This document shows positions 27,500 to 37,140 of a stretch of DNA of 59,682 nucleotides, piece after piece. The notes under the pieces were generated by a model, which was not told the origin of the DNA, ran no database searches, and saw only the letters and a list, made by a program, of their open reading frames with translations. Source of the stretch: Affinundibacterium nitidum. GTDB taxonomy: Bacteria; Pseudomonadota; Gammaproteobacteria; Burkholderiales; Burkholderiaceae_D. The translations under genes were made by a program, and so were the position numbers. The stretch spans positions 1 to 59,682 of the forward strand of contig NZ_JACOFZ010000013.1 of assembly GCF_014284155.1 (NCBI RefSeq), read 5' to 3'. How positions within the stretch are numbered: position 1 is the stretch's first letter; each line of letters opens with the position of its first letter.

Positions 27500-30026
27500 G
27501 GTCGATCACATCAAACGTCTTCAGGCCGATCCTGACGGGCTCGACTTTGATGGTTTGCGTCGTCAAGGCATAGAATTATTGCAGGCACTTTCGAGCGGGC
27601 GCTGGACTGACTACAACCTACATGATCCAGGTGTAACTTTACTCGAGCTCTTATGCTACGGCTTGACCGACCTCGTGTATCGAACCGATTTTTCAGTGGC
27701 TGACTTTCTCACCGGCACTGACGGCTACATTGACTATCACGCACAAGCGCTGTACCCACCGCAAGAAGTTTTCCCGAACCAACCTGTAACCGATCTGGAC
27801 TTTTGTAAGCTCATCTATGACCGCCTGCCTTCCGTAGAGGATGTATGGGTACACACCCATAATGAAGACCATAGCGTTCGCGGCCTACTTAGTGTCTTCA
27901 TTAAGCCTCACGAATCCTTATTTAAACACAGCGATACAGAGCTACAACAGTTCCATGAAAAGCTACGTCAAGATGTGTTTAGTTTGCTATCAGCACAACG
28001 TAACCTGTGCCGCGATATCGCTCAAATTCAAATAGTTCAGCCGCAGGCCTACACCCTCGGAGGAGAAGTCGAGATTGATGATAGTCGACCGCGTGCTGAA
28101 ATTTATGCAGATATCTACTTTCGCTGTGCAAAATTGATTAGCTCGGGTAGCCAAATTACGCGTTTCGAGGATATGCGTCGACAAGGTATGTCATGGGAAG
28201 AAATTTTAACTGGGCCACTCACGACACATGGTTATATTGATGAACGTAGCTTTTTGCAGGAGAGCTATGACATTGACGTCGTCAAACTCATCACCCTGAT
28301 ACGCCATATTCCCGGTGTCAAGAATGTACACTCGCTGCACCTCATCGATGAGCAAGGTGCAGTACACGAACACTTGGAATTTGATCATCATGATGCAAAT
28401 TGCCCTGTTTTACACTTTATTAAAACACCAGAGAAAATTCTCGATCTACGACTCCAACATAGTCGCGGCAATAGCGTCAACGAAAAGAATGTCACCGAAC
28501 AATTAGACCACGCGCTATCAGCCAAATCACAGCGAGAAGTTCTCGCCTTCGGAGAACAAGTCGCGTTATTTTTGAAAAAGCATGAATTTTCACATGATGC
28601 TTTCCGTCGCAACCAAGGCGACATCAGCGATATTGTGACACTACCGCAAGGACAGCATCGAGAGTTCAATCATTACACCTCGCTTGGAGAAAATCTTCCT
28701 GCGATTTATGGCATTAACCATTTCGGCGTGCCACGCTCAGAGCCAGATGAGGTACATGCAAAAGCCAAACAGCTAAAAGCCTATTTGTATCCGTTTGAAC
28801 AAATCATGGCGAACTATCTGCACTCATTGCAGCATGCGAGAGATCTGTATTCAATCGACCCTGAACTTGACCGCACCTACTTTGCACGCTTTTTAACGGA
28901 CAAACAGATTTCGAACATCGCGCCTTTGTATGCAACTCACGCTGACCAACAAGAAGTCGATGCGATCTTACGAGAACAAGATCATTTTGAACAACGTCGT
29001 AACCGAGTACTTGATAGCCTTTTGGGTCTATATGGTGAAGTTTTCCCTGAAATAGAACTTCGTAGGCATGATTACTATCACGCTGACCAAATCGAACAGC
29101 ATTTGATCGACTGCAAAATTCAACTGTTACAGCACCTGTGTGAATTGAGTGCTGGCCGAGGGAGTGGAAGAAATTTGCAACTGGCGAGCTCGCATCTGTC
29201 TCGTCTAGAGCAACGCATCCGCATTCTGATAGGCAGTTATTCTGATGCCGTATCGAGCTCCCTGGTCACTCCCTTGCAAGGTCAAATCAAGCATGTGAGT
29301 AATACTCGCTATCACGAGCGCTTGCTCAAACAAATTAACGTTCCGAGCGATTTAAGCTTAGATAAATTGGAGTTGATCGCGCAGACCCGAGAGATGCAAA
29401 AAATTCATGACTTTAGACTGCCACATGGACAACTATGCGACTCACTGCTGCAAAACGGGATAACAAGAGAGAACTACCGTATGTTCCGCACCAGCGAGCA
29501 ACATGCTTGGGTTTGCTTGGTCAATAAAGATGAAGAAGTTTGGCCATTCGCGTTACTGCCTATCGAAGAAATAAGCGACTATGTACAGCAGATGATTGAT
29601 GCCATCGCTAACGTGTCGCTAGCATGCGAGGGTCTGCATGTATTGGAGCATATCCTGTTGCGCCCGCGCCAAGCACAAACTGACAAGCCGTTAGACAGAG
29701 CTATCAGCCATGATTTCTATACGCATAGAGTCAGTATCATTCTGCCTGCTTACACTGCCCGCTTTGCAGATCTCAAAGCGCGTTTTTGGATCGAGAGTCT
29801 CATCTCAGAACAATTGCCAGCGCATATTTTGCCTGACTTCTATTGGTTAGATTTCCCTTTCCTTGCTCAATTTGAAGTACGCCAAGAGAAATGGTTGGGC
29901 CAAATGCGCGCGTTCGCTGAAGGAAATTATAGTGGTGACGCCAGCGCTCTCGATCAAAGTTCCTTAGAGCTGATCGAATTTCTAAAGAAAAACCGCCATC
30001 CACAGTCGTCACGATACTGGATCTAA
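27492..30026 (+). CDS. Baseplate protein, Afp12/Pvc12-like
   Basis: An 844-residue wedge partner of the baseplate J protein. The N terminus has the family hallmark WTDYNLHDPGVTLLELLCYG (residues about 40-60) and FSVADFLTG, and the C-terminal part has GLHVLEHILLRPRQ. The GTG at 27492 is chosen because it overlaps the previous stop by eight bases and restores the family N terminus; the frame stays open for 24 more codons upstream, but those are only the shadow of the preceding gene. In Afp and PVC this protein forms the outer baseplate and is the place fibres attach. Confidence 0.85.
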   Translation: MSKVDHIKRLQADPDGLDFDGLRRQGIELLQALSSGRWTDYNLHDPGVTLLELLCYGLTDLVYRTDFSVADFLTGTDGYIDYHAQALYPPQEVFPNQPVTDLDFCKLIYDRLPSVEDVWVHTHNEDHSVRGLLSVFIKPHESLFKHSDTELQQFHEKLRQDVFSLLSAQRNLCRDIAQIQIVQPQAYTLGGEVEIDDSRPRAEIYADIYFRCAKLISSGSQITRFEDMRRQGMSWEEILTGPLTTHGYIDERSFLQESYDIDVVKLITLIRHIPGVKNVHSLHLIDEQGAVHEHLEFDHHDANCPVLHFIKTPEKILDLRLQHSRGNSVNEKNVTEQLDHALSAKSQREVLAFGEQVALFLKKHEFSHDAFRRNQGDISDIVTLPQGQHREFNHYTSLGENLPAIYGINHFGVPRSEPDEVHAKAKQLKAYLYPFEQIMANYLHSLQHARDLYSIDPELDRTYFARFLTDKQISNIAPLYATHADQQEVDAILREQDHFEQRRNRVLDSLLGLYGEVFPEIELRRHDYYHADQIEQHLIDCKIQLLQHLCELSAGRGSGRNLQLASSHLSRLEQRIRILIGSYSDAVSSSLVTPLQGQIKHVSNTRYHERLLKQINVPSDLSLDKLELIAQTREMQKIHDFRLPHGQLCDSLLQNGITRENYRMFRTSEQHAWVCLVNKDEEVWPFALLPIEEISDYVQQMIDAIANVSLACEGLHVLEHILLRPRQAQTDKPLDRAISHDFYTHRVSIILPAYTARFADLKARFWIESLISEQLPAHILPDFYWLDFPFLAQFEVRQEKWLGQMRAFAEGNYSGDASALDQSSLELIEFLKKNRHPQSSRYWI

Positions 30027-30032
30027 AAGCCT

Positions 30033-33000
30033 ATGACGACCCATGCCATTCATGCGCTGACCTTTGATCTGTCTGTCGATACGACCGACAGAGATGGTGC
30101 ACGCTATGCGCACTGGATACAGTCGATGCTGCTGCCAATTATCGATGAAGTAGTGGCACAACAAGCATTGCAAGCAAACATAGACCAACATCACATCGCA
30201 CGCATACAAAAACTCGAACTAGACCTTGGCGATGTAAGTGTTGAAATGTCTGAAATGGAAATTGGTCGACGCCTCCGCGCCCAATTGAGCGCTGCGCTAT
30301 TTGAGCAACTAGGATTGAATCGCCAAGCGAAGGAACGAGTCGCCGAAGAAATGGATGAGAGTCAAAACGAATTACTTCAATTTCTCAAAGAAGGTCGCAT
30401 TAGCTGGGAAAAGAGTGGCAATTCGCGACACGGACACAAAAGCTTAGTACAAGAGGCGATCAATTCGCCGCGTTTTACAGAGTTATTAGATGGATTGTCG
30501 CGTCAACCGCAACAGCTACTTCGCTTGGTGCGGCAATTCGATCATAGCGATCTTTTTTTACTACTGCGGCAAAAGATGCGAACGTGGGCGAACGAAGAAA
30601 AAGAACTCTGTCTTGATTGGCTCAGTCTCGAGCTGAGTATGCATGACCAAAAGCCGTCCTACATTGAGAATCTATGGCTTTTTATGTTCCAACGGGACAC
30701 CTCAAATCGTTCTCGCTTCAACGAACTCAGCAAAGACTGGTACCAACAACTTGGTCAAGATCCTGCGAAAACCATGTCTGACTATGAAACCACAATCGAT
30801 CAAGCGCAAACTTTAACGCGATTAGGTCGCTTGGGTGAACAAGAATGTAAAGAGACTCTCCGTAAACTGCACCAACACCTTAAGGTCTATGAACCGAAGC
30901 GCTCGAATCAACCTACCGCTGTTGACTTGGCCGTGGACAGTTTACAAAGCATTTTCAGCGCCTTAAACACGAATGATTTTGCCAGTTTGCGCACACATTG
31001 GTCTGCTATTCTTTACCATCTTCCTCAAACTTTACGAAGTCTCCACCAAAGTCATTGGCCATCTTGGTTGCATCACCTCGATACAGTATCTGCATTAGAA
31101 CTAGTCTCAGTCTTGCAGCCGCAATGCCAATGGGTGGTCGAGAAGTTGGTAGCGCAAGCGAAAACGAAATCAAGCCCTGACGAGTATCAGGCATTGGTAC
31201 AGTATGCCTTACCGATGCCTGCAGATAGTTTGAACGCCACAGACCTAATCAGTGTATGGGAGGAAGCACTACAATCGCCGTTGGCCTTAAGACTGTTAAA
31301 TAACCAGCTGCAAGCTTTTGCAATTGAGTTTGCTGAGGAGCACCGACACGCCCCTGCAACAAACGCACAACTTACTCAGAATCAAACTCAAGCAGTTTCA
31401 GACGAGCTTATCCAGGCAGAGGCGAGTCGAGCAGAAATCAAACAAGCAATTGCGCAGTTCGGCAACCGCCAGTGCGAGCGTCTCGCAAGCTCGGTTGATA
31501 ACGCAACACTGCTGAAATGGTCATCGCTTTTATTACCCCACTTGAACGCACTACTCACGGATTTGTTCGGAAATAAGCAAACGATTGCCACGATTTTAGG
31601 GGTCAAGGAATCTGATCTATTGAATTTAGTATGGCGAAACGCACTAGCCCATAATCAGGAATTCGTATCGGCGCAGCACATGTTGACTGCGGTCCTACAG
31701 CTGAATAAAGTGCATCAACACTTTGATGACGAGACACGCCGCCAACAGGCGATGATCGCTAACTTGCAAACGGCACTTACTTCCACTTCGCAGCAATTCA
31801 AGGAAACGCTCAACAATTTACAGTTAGCGTCGCCAACACCATTAACCGAATCAGCAAAGACCATACTTGCCTCGATTAAACAGTTCCAGAATTTAAGCGC
31901 CTCAGAGCGTCTTGATTTGGTAGCAAAACTGAATCTAGAGCAGAAACTCGCCATCGTCGACACTCTGAGGCCAGATTTAGCGAAAGTCTTAAGAGAACTT
32001 GTTCGACATCCTGAGCTCTTACGGGAATGGTTAAGAAGCGCGTTACCGAATATAGACAGCAGCACGCTAGAACTACAGCACGGTCTCCTTCATTACGTTC
32101 TCGCGCACCCAACCCAACAACGAAGACATATTGGGCGTTCGAACATCCGCGAAGAGATCACATCGGCTCTCGCCTCAGTTACACGTCTAAATAATAACTC
32201 CATAAATGAGGCCTTCGAGCTTGCGCCTTCATCATCTTTAGAAGAGCGTTTACGCAAAGCATTGCCAACCGTACTGCCGATTGTGCAATCAAGCGGATTG
32301 GACCGAGCGAGTTCACGCATCAATGATCACTCAGACATCAACACTACTAATCGAGATTTTGATTCGCTGGTCAAGCCTCAGGTCAGGCCTCAGTTGCTTA
32401 GAGATTTCCGAGACTGGCAACAGGGCCGATTGAGTTTGCAAGAACTTGCTCTCGAAGTCCAAGAATTAAGGCAAGTCCTGCAATGGTGGGTGAATCAGGC
32501 ATCAAATCTGACGGACGAACTCCGGGCCAGCTTTCTCGATCAAGCATTCAATGCTTGTGATCGGTGTTATTCACCGACTCGATTGTTGGAAAGCATTTTG
32601 GAAACGGTTCGGTCACGAATGGACCTTAGTATCAGCGAACTCGAAGAATTGTTGGCATGGGAACTAAATACACAACAACAGGCAAGTAGGATCGACCAAC
32701 TACGAAGCCAATCGCCGTCGAATCTCAGTGCAAGTGAGTTCGACTTTCTATTAGATGATGAATTCATTGTCCCCAACAACAAGGCACAGACGGCGGCAGC
32801 AGGAACAGATTCAGATCGCGCATTAGAGGTCGACCTAGCGCGTATCGAACAAGAATGGGCAACCGGCATAAGTTGGTTGGACATAAAAAAATCAATACAG
32901 GCGCTCTTATTCTCTGCAAATGCTGAACAACTACATGTCGATGATCTGCATCGCTTACTAAAACTCTACGGCCAGCGTGCCATGCAAGCGCACGAGTATG

Positions 33001-35771
33001 CTGAGGCCTTCTTACACAGTGTAGAGAAGCACGCGCTCAGAGCGTCAAATCCACGGCAATTTCTGCATCTAAGTTTGCAGTGCTTGGTGTCGGATCAAGA
33101 GATCGATTTGGAAGAAATGTTGTTTCGCGATCAGTTCAAAACAGATACGAAAAGAGATACAACCAGCTCCGCTAGAAATCTCCTCCAAAAACTGGAAGAA
33201 TTACTTGCAGTCAGCAAAGTTGATGATGCCGCCGATCAGCATTTCCGAGCATGGATGCGCTTCCTGCAACAAGATAACGTGCGTCGATACTTAGATTTGT
33301 ATTTGAGTGATGTTATACAGCGCGTCCAAACCTCAAGTTTGTCATTCTCCGAGTTGCAGCGATCGATCATCGCTCAAGAGACGCGAGCCCATCTGATGCA
33401 GGCAAGTCCAATTCAGATTCTCGCTCTGTTACGTGCAGTCGTCCAGTATGAAGCTCAGCACCAAACGGAAGTCGTCGCTCCACTATTGCTGAGTCACTTT
33501 GGCCTTACTCCAGATTTACTCCCCTACTTACTTGAAGACACCGACAATCGCCGGGCGCTAAAGCAAGCCCTCGAGTTAGGTTTGGATCGCACCGACCAAA
33601 CAAAACAAGTACATGCGCCCAATACGACGATGCAGGGGAAAGACGCTACTACATCAATACATTCGCCACTACCGAAGGGCTGGCGTGAAGCCTTGCCACA
33701 ACTACTTGCGGAAGCTTTTCTTGCGGCTAATTTGAACAAACTTGACCTCGTGTGGCAGGAATTAACTCGTCACCATCAGCAAGACCTACTGCAAGCGCAG
33801 AAGCGTTATTTACATCAGACGAATACTAGAGATCGTTTATTGCGATCCGAGTCGCATGAAAAATTACTTGATTTGGTCGCTGCATTTTCATTGCCTGTAA
33901 AGGAGCTGCTGATCGATCTGCGTGCCGCTGGCAGCAGCATGATCAAAATATGGAGACTCAGCCTATCAGAGGAACAACTATTTTCTGCACTCCTCAACAA
34001 GACCTATCATGAGCTGTTCACCACACAGCTCGTACAAAAGACAACAGCACAGCATCTCGTTCACCTTCTACAGGCGATGCGCTTCTGGCCTAAAGAAACT
34101 CAGACTCAAGCACTTTATTTACGTGCGCTGTACTTCAGTTTAGGCGATAGCAAAACTTCACTTCTCTATGAAAGCTTAGGCTCGCTTTGCCATCAAGATA
34201 GAGTAGCTTCCTTACTTACGATATCCAAAGCCCAGTATGACGATCACGATGCCTCATTTAAGCAGATTGAAGATAGCAAAATCTCGAATCAGATCTTAAC
34301 GAGTACTTTGATCGACGGTGACAATACAGCACCAACACAAAATTTATTCACCTCACCTTGGGAGGCTTTGGAGGCGACATTCCAGGCTGAACTGGAAACA
34401 ACATCACTGCTACAAACCCAATCCTTTTCTGTCGATAGTCTACTCAATCAAGCGGTTGCTGCAATCTCATCTTCGTTTGATGCGGATGCTCGTACCCTGA
34501 TGTGGAGCAAACTCGCTAAGTACTTGAGTAGTGAAGAGGAAACGGTGGATAACACAGAGGCTGGTTTGTATCTGGCCGAGCAAATGAGGTCCCTCAGAGA
34601 AAAACGAGAAGCGCAAGGTGATCCGAGTGCAGCTGATAGTGCCCTCACAGTAGACGCTACCGCACCAAATTCGCAGCTGGAACGCTTAGCTATTCTGTTA
34701 CGCAGTAATGCTCCATTACTGCAAACTGAAAAGCTTTGGATACGCCTTTGCATCGAGCACATAATAAGTTCCTCAGCTCAAGTGCTACACCGCCTTGAAA
34801 AATTATTGTCAGAAAAAGCAGTTATTGAACGCCTGGTCGAAGCTGTAGACACCGTCAATTTGGAGTTTCTTTTCCATCGATGTCATCCGCGACTCCATCA
34901 GCATGTCCACGCCTTGTGTCGCGCGATCGAAGAGACGCAACAGTGGAAGTTATACGAAGCGAATGGCTTTCTCAGTACACAAGCATGGCGGGCGATTTAC
35001 TGGGCTATGAAGGAACCGGGAGCAAGCCAGTCTGCGCTATCTTTCAGCAAAGGCGTGTTAAACACATTGAGTGAGAACGATGATGCGGCTAACACAAATA
35101 CTGAAGGGCTCGACACCAAGCAGCGACTGCGTGATCTGCTTGCTTATGCAAAAGAACAAAGGGCGCAGGAAATTCGCAAACGCTTAGCTGAAGAAGAGGA
35201 AAAGAAACGGGCGCTACAATCAATCAAAAAGAAAGCGCGCCTGTTAGGCGAGGAAGAAGAAATACCATATGGCGAAAGCAATGTTCTCAATGCTGGCATG
35301 GTCATCATCGCACCGTATATTCAGCGCCTGTTCAACATCCTCGAGCTGACACGCGATGGGACCTTTGTCAACGATGGTGCAGCCGAGCGAGCAGTCCATA
35401 TTTTGCAATACGTAGTCACTGGAGAACAGGCTACACCTGAATATCGCTTAGCACTAAACAAGCTCTTATGTGGCATACATGGCGGCGTCCCTATTATTGC
35501 AAGTATCGACATCACGGATCACGAGATAAATGTTACAGAACAAATGTTAATGGGCGTGATTGCCAATTGGAGTGCATTAGGTAAGACCTCAATTGCTGGC
35601 TTGCGCCAAACTTTCTTGGTGCGCGAAGGCCAGCTGAGTTTCGTCGACGAAAGCTGGCAACTCAGAATACCAAGTTCAAGTTTTGACATGTTACTCGACA
35701 GACTACCGTGGAGTTTCGCCATGATCAAATTTCCTTGGATGCGCGCTCCTTTACACGTCACTTGGCGTTAA
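30033..35771 (+). CDS. Giant CIS tape-measure-family protein (Afp14-like)
   Basis: A 1912-residue helical protein. It has the N- and C-terminal signatures of the contractile injection system tape-measure family: ITRIQKLEL-like HHIARIQKLELDLGDVSVEM with RRLRAQLSAALFEQL near residue 60, and NAGMVIIAPYIQRLFNILEL with VHILQYVVTGEQ and YRLALNKLLCGI near the end. Between them are many degenerate helical modules, and around residues 1700-1740 a strongly charged coil (QRAQEIRKRLAEEEEKKRAL). In Afp14 the homologue is thought to set tail length from inside the tube. At 1912 residues it is far longer than Afp14. Confidence 0.8.
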   Translation: MTTHAIHALTFDLSVDTTDRDGARYAHWIQSMLLPIIDEVVAQQALQANIDQHHIARIQKLELDLGDVSVEMSEMEIGRRLRAQLSAALFEQLGLNRQAKERVAEEMDESQNELLQFLKEGRISWEKSGNSRHGHKSLVQEAINSPRFTELLDGLSRQPQQLLRLVRQFDHSDLFLLLRQKMRTWANEEKELCLDWLSLELSMHDQKPSYIENLWLFMFQRDTSNRSRFNELSKDWYQQLGQDPAKTMSDYETTIDQAQTLTRLGRLGEQECKETLRKLHQHLKVYEPKRSNQPTAVDLAVDSLQSIFSALNTNDFASLRTHWSAILYHLPQTLRSLHQSHWPSWLHHLDTVSALELVSVLQPQCQWVVEKLVAQAKTKSSPDEYQALVQYALPMPADSLNATDLISVWEEALQSPLALRLLNNQLQAFAIEFAEEHRHAPATNAQLTQNQTQAVSDELIQAEASRAEIKQAIAQFGNRQCERLASSVDNATLLKWSSLLLPHLNALLTDLFGNKQTIATILGVKESDLLNLVWRNALAHNQEFVSAQHMLTAVLQLNKVHQHFDDETRRQQAMIANLQTALTSTSQQFKETLNNLQLASPTPLTESAKTILASIKQFQNLSASERLDLVAKLNLEQKLAIVDTLRPDLAKVLRELVRHPELLREWLRSALPNIDSSTLELQHGLLHYVLAHPTQQRRHIGRSNIREEITSALASVTRLNNNSINEAFELAPSSSLEERLRKALPTVLPIVQSSGLDRASSRINDHSDINTTNRDFDSLVKPQVRPQLLRDFRDWQQGRLSLQELALEVQELRQVLQWWVNQASNLTDELRASFLDQAFNACDRCYSPTRLLESILETVRSRMDLSISELEELLAWELNTQQQASRIDQLRSQSPSNLSASEFDFLLDDEFIVPNNKAQTAAAGTDSDRALEVDLARIEQEWATGISWLDIKKSIQALLFSANAEQLHVDDLHRLLKLYGQRAMQAHEYAEAFLHSVEKHALRASNPRQFLHLSLQCLVSDQEIDLEEMLFRDQFKTDTKRDTTSSARNLLQKLEELLAVSKVDDAADQHFRAWMRFLQQDNVRRYLDLYLSDVIQRVQTSSLSFSELQRSIIAQETRAHLMQASPIQILALLRAVVQYEAQHQTEVVAPLLLSHFGLTPDLLPYLLEDTDNRRALKQALELGLDRTDQTKQVHAPNTTMQGKDATTSIHSPLPKGWREALPQLLAEAFLAANLNKLDLVWQELTRHHQQDLLQAQKRYLHQTNTRDRLLRSESHEKLLDLVAAFSLPVKELLIDLRAAGSSMIKIWRLSLSEEQLFSALLNKTYHELFTTQLVQKTTAQHLVHLLQAMRFWPKETQTQALYLRALYFSLGDSKTSLLYESLGSLCHQDRVASLLTISKAQYDDHDASFKQIEDSKISNQILTSTLIDGDNTAPTQNLFTSPWEALEATFQAELETTSLLQTQSFSVDSLLNQAVAAISSSFDADARTLMWSKLAKYLSSEEETVDNTEAGLYLAEQMRSLREKREAQGDPSAADSALTVDATAPNSQLERLAILLRSNAPLLQTEKLWIRLCIEHIISSSAQVLHRLEKLLSEKAVIERLVEAVDTVNLEFLFHRCHPRLHQHVHALCRAIEETQQWKLYEANGFLSTQAWRAIYWAMKEPGASQSALSFSKGVLNTLSENDDAANTNTEGLDTKQRLRDLLAYAKEQRAQEIRKRLAEEEEKKRALQSIKKKARLLGEEEEIPYGESNVLNAGMVIIAPYIQRLFNILELTRDGTFVNDGAAERAVHILQYVVTGEQATPEYRLALNKLLCGIHGGVPIIASIDITDHEINVTEQMLMGVIANWSALGKTSIAGLRQTFLVREGQLSFVDESWQLRIPSSSFDMLLDRLPWSFAMIKFPWMRAPLHVTWR

Positions 35772-35790
35772 CAGATAAGAATTTAAGAGA

Positions 35791-37140
35791 ATGAATAACA
35801 CCATCATCGATACCAGCGCACTAGAACAAGAAATCACTTGGCTTACCAATGTGTGTGAGCGACGTTTCGAATCTTACTTTCAGCATAATGAACAAGATGT
35901 TGATCTGTCCGAGCTATGTCCAGCTCCCAAACTCGATCCAGCACAGAGCCCCTACGCCAAAGTGGTTAGCGACTATAGTTTTGGCTTCTCGGAACGCATC
36001 GTATTAATGCTGGCACTGATGCCACATATTCGACCACAAGTCCTCGATTTGTTTTCATTGCAAAATGCTGCACTCGGTCGAGCATATAGTGAAATTGGTG
36101 GTTGGCGAGGAAAGTCACATATAGGCTTCTTGCCTACGTGCGAAACGGCATCCTTTATTTTAGCTGGCAGCAATTTAAGTAAACGCTTCGCGGTTGCACG
36201 TCTGTTTAAGGAAGGGCACACCCTGATTCGTAACGGCATCATCAAACTAGACCAACAAGCCAGTGGAGAACCCATCTTCAGTGCCACGCTGCAGCTGAGC
36301 CATGAATTTTTACAGTTGCTAGCTGATGGTGAAGTCCACAAGCCAGACTTTAGTGCAAACTTTCCGGCCAAGTTAATGCAAACCCAGCTTTCTTGGTCTG
36401 ACCTTGTTTTGAATCCAGAGGTCATGGACGAAGTCAACAATATCGTCACCTGGCTGCGCCAACCTCAAGAAATTTTGCGTAACTGGGGATTGGAAAAATC
36501 TCTCAAGCCTGGCTATCGCGCTATGTTTTATGGCCCCCCTGGTACAGGTAAAACACTTACGGCCAGTCTCATCGGGAAAGCGCTCGCACTCGACGTCTAT
36601 CGTATCGACCTGTCGATGGTGGTATCAAAATATATAGGGGAGACCGAAAAAAATCTTGCCGGGGTATTTGATCAAGCGCAGAACAAGAATTGGATACTTT
36701 TTTTCGATGAAGCTGATTCACTATTTGGCAAACGTAATCAGGCAAGTAGTTCGAACGATAGGCATGCAAATCAAGAGATTTCTTACCTCTTGCAGCGCGT
36801 TGAAGACTTCCCTGGCGTCGTTATTCTGGCGACTAATCTTAAGGCAAATATCGACGCCGCATTTGCGCGACGCTTCCAGAGCGAAGTGTATTTCGCGATG
36901 CCCGATGCAATTCAACGAGAACGTCTATGGAAAGGTTTATTCGCCAACACTGACAAACTCGACAAAGACGTCAATTTTCGCGAAATCGCGGAACGCTATG
37001 AGCTCGCTGGCGGTGCCTTATTGAATGTTGCACGCTATGCCGCCATTCGCGCAGTAAAAAATCAACGCAATTTGATTACACAAGATGATTTGCTTGCCGG
37101 TATCGGCAGAGAATTAATGAAGGATGGGAAAACACTGTGA
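35791..37140 (+). CDS. AAA+ ATPase of the eCIS (Afp15/Pvc15-like)
   Basis: A 449-residue cytoplasmic AAA+ protein. The C-terminal half is a single AAA module: Walker A GPPGTGKT at 248-255, Walker B ILFFDEAD at about 302-309, sensor 1 LATN at 346-349 and arginine fingers ARRF at 359-362. The N-terminal 210 residues are the family-specific substrate-recognition part. In PVC the homologue is needed for effector loading or late assembly, so its presence implies cargo even though none is seen here. Its last codons overlap the next start (GTGA), meaning translational coupling. Confidence 0.93.
   Translation: MNNTIIDTSALEQEITWLTNVCERRFESYFQHNEQDVDLSELCPAPKLDPAQSPYAKVVSDYSFGFSERIVLMLALMPHIRPQVLDLFSLQNAALGRAYSEIGGWRGKSHIGFLPTCETASFILAGSNLSKRFAVARLFKEGHTLIRNGIIKLDQQASGEPIFSATLQLSHEFLQLLADGEVHKPDFSANFPAKLMQTQLSWSDLVLNPEVMDEVNNIVTWLRQPQEILRNWGLEKSLKPGYRAMFYGPPGTGKTLTASLIGKALALDVYRIDLSMVVSKYIGETEKNLAGVFDQAQNKNWILFFDEADSLFGKRNQASSSNDRHANQEISYLLQRVEDFPGVVILATNLKANIDAAFARRFQSEVYFAMPDAIQRERLWKGLFANTDKLDKDVNFREIAERYELAGGALLNVARYAAIRAVKNQRNLITQDDLLAGIGRELMKDGKTL

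Noticed and set aside
30998-34762. Many open frames on both strands inside the tape-measure gene
   Set aside because: The single 1912-codon frame runs without interruption with both family end-signatures; the others are chance frames without motifs or starts.
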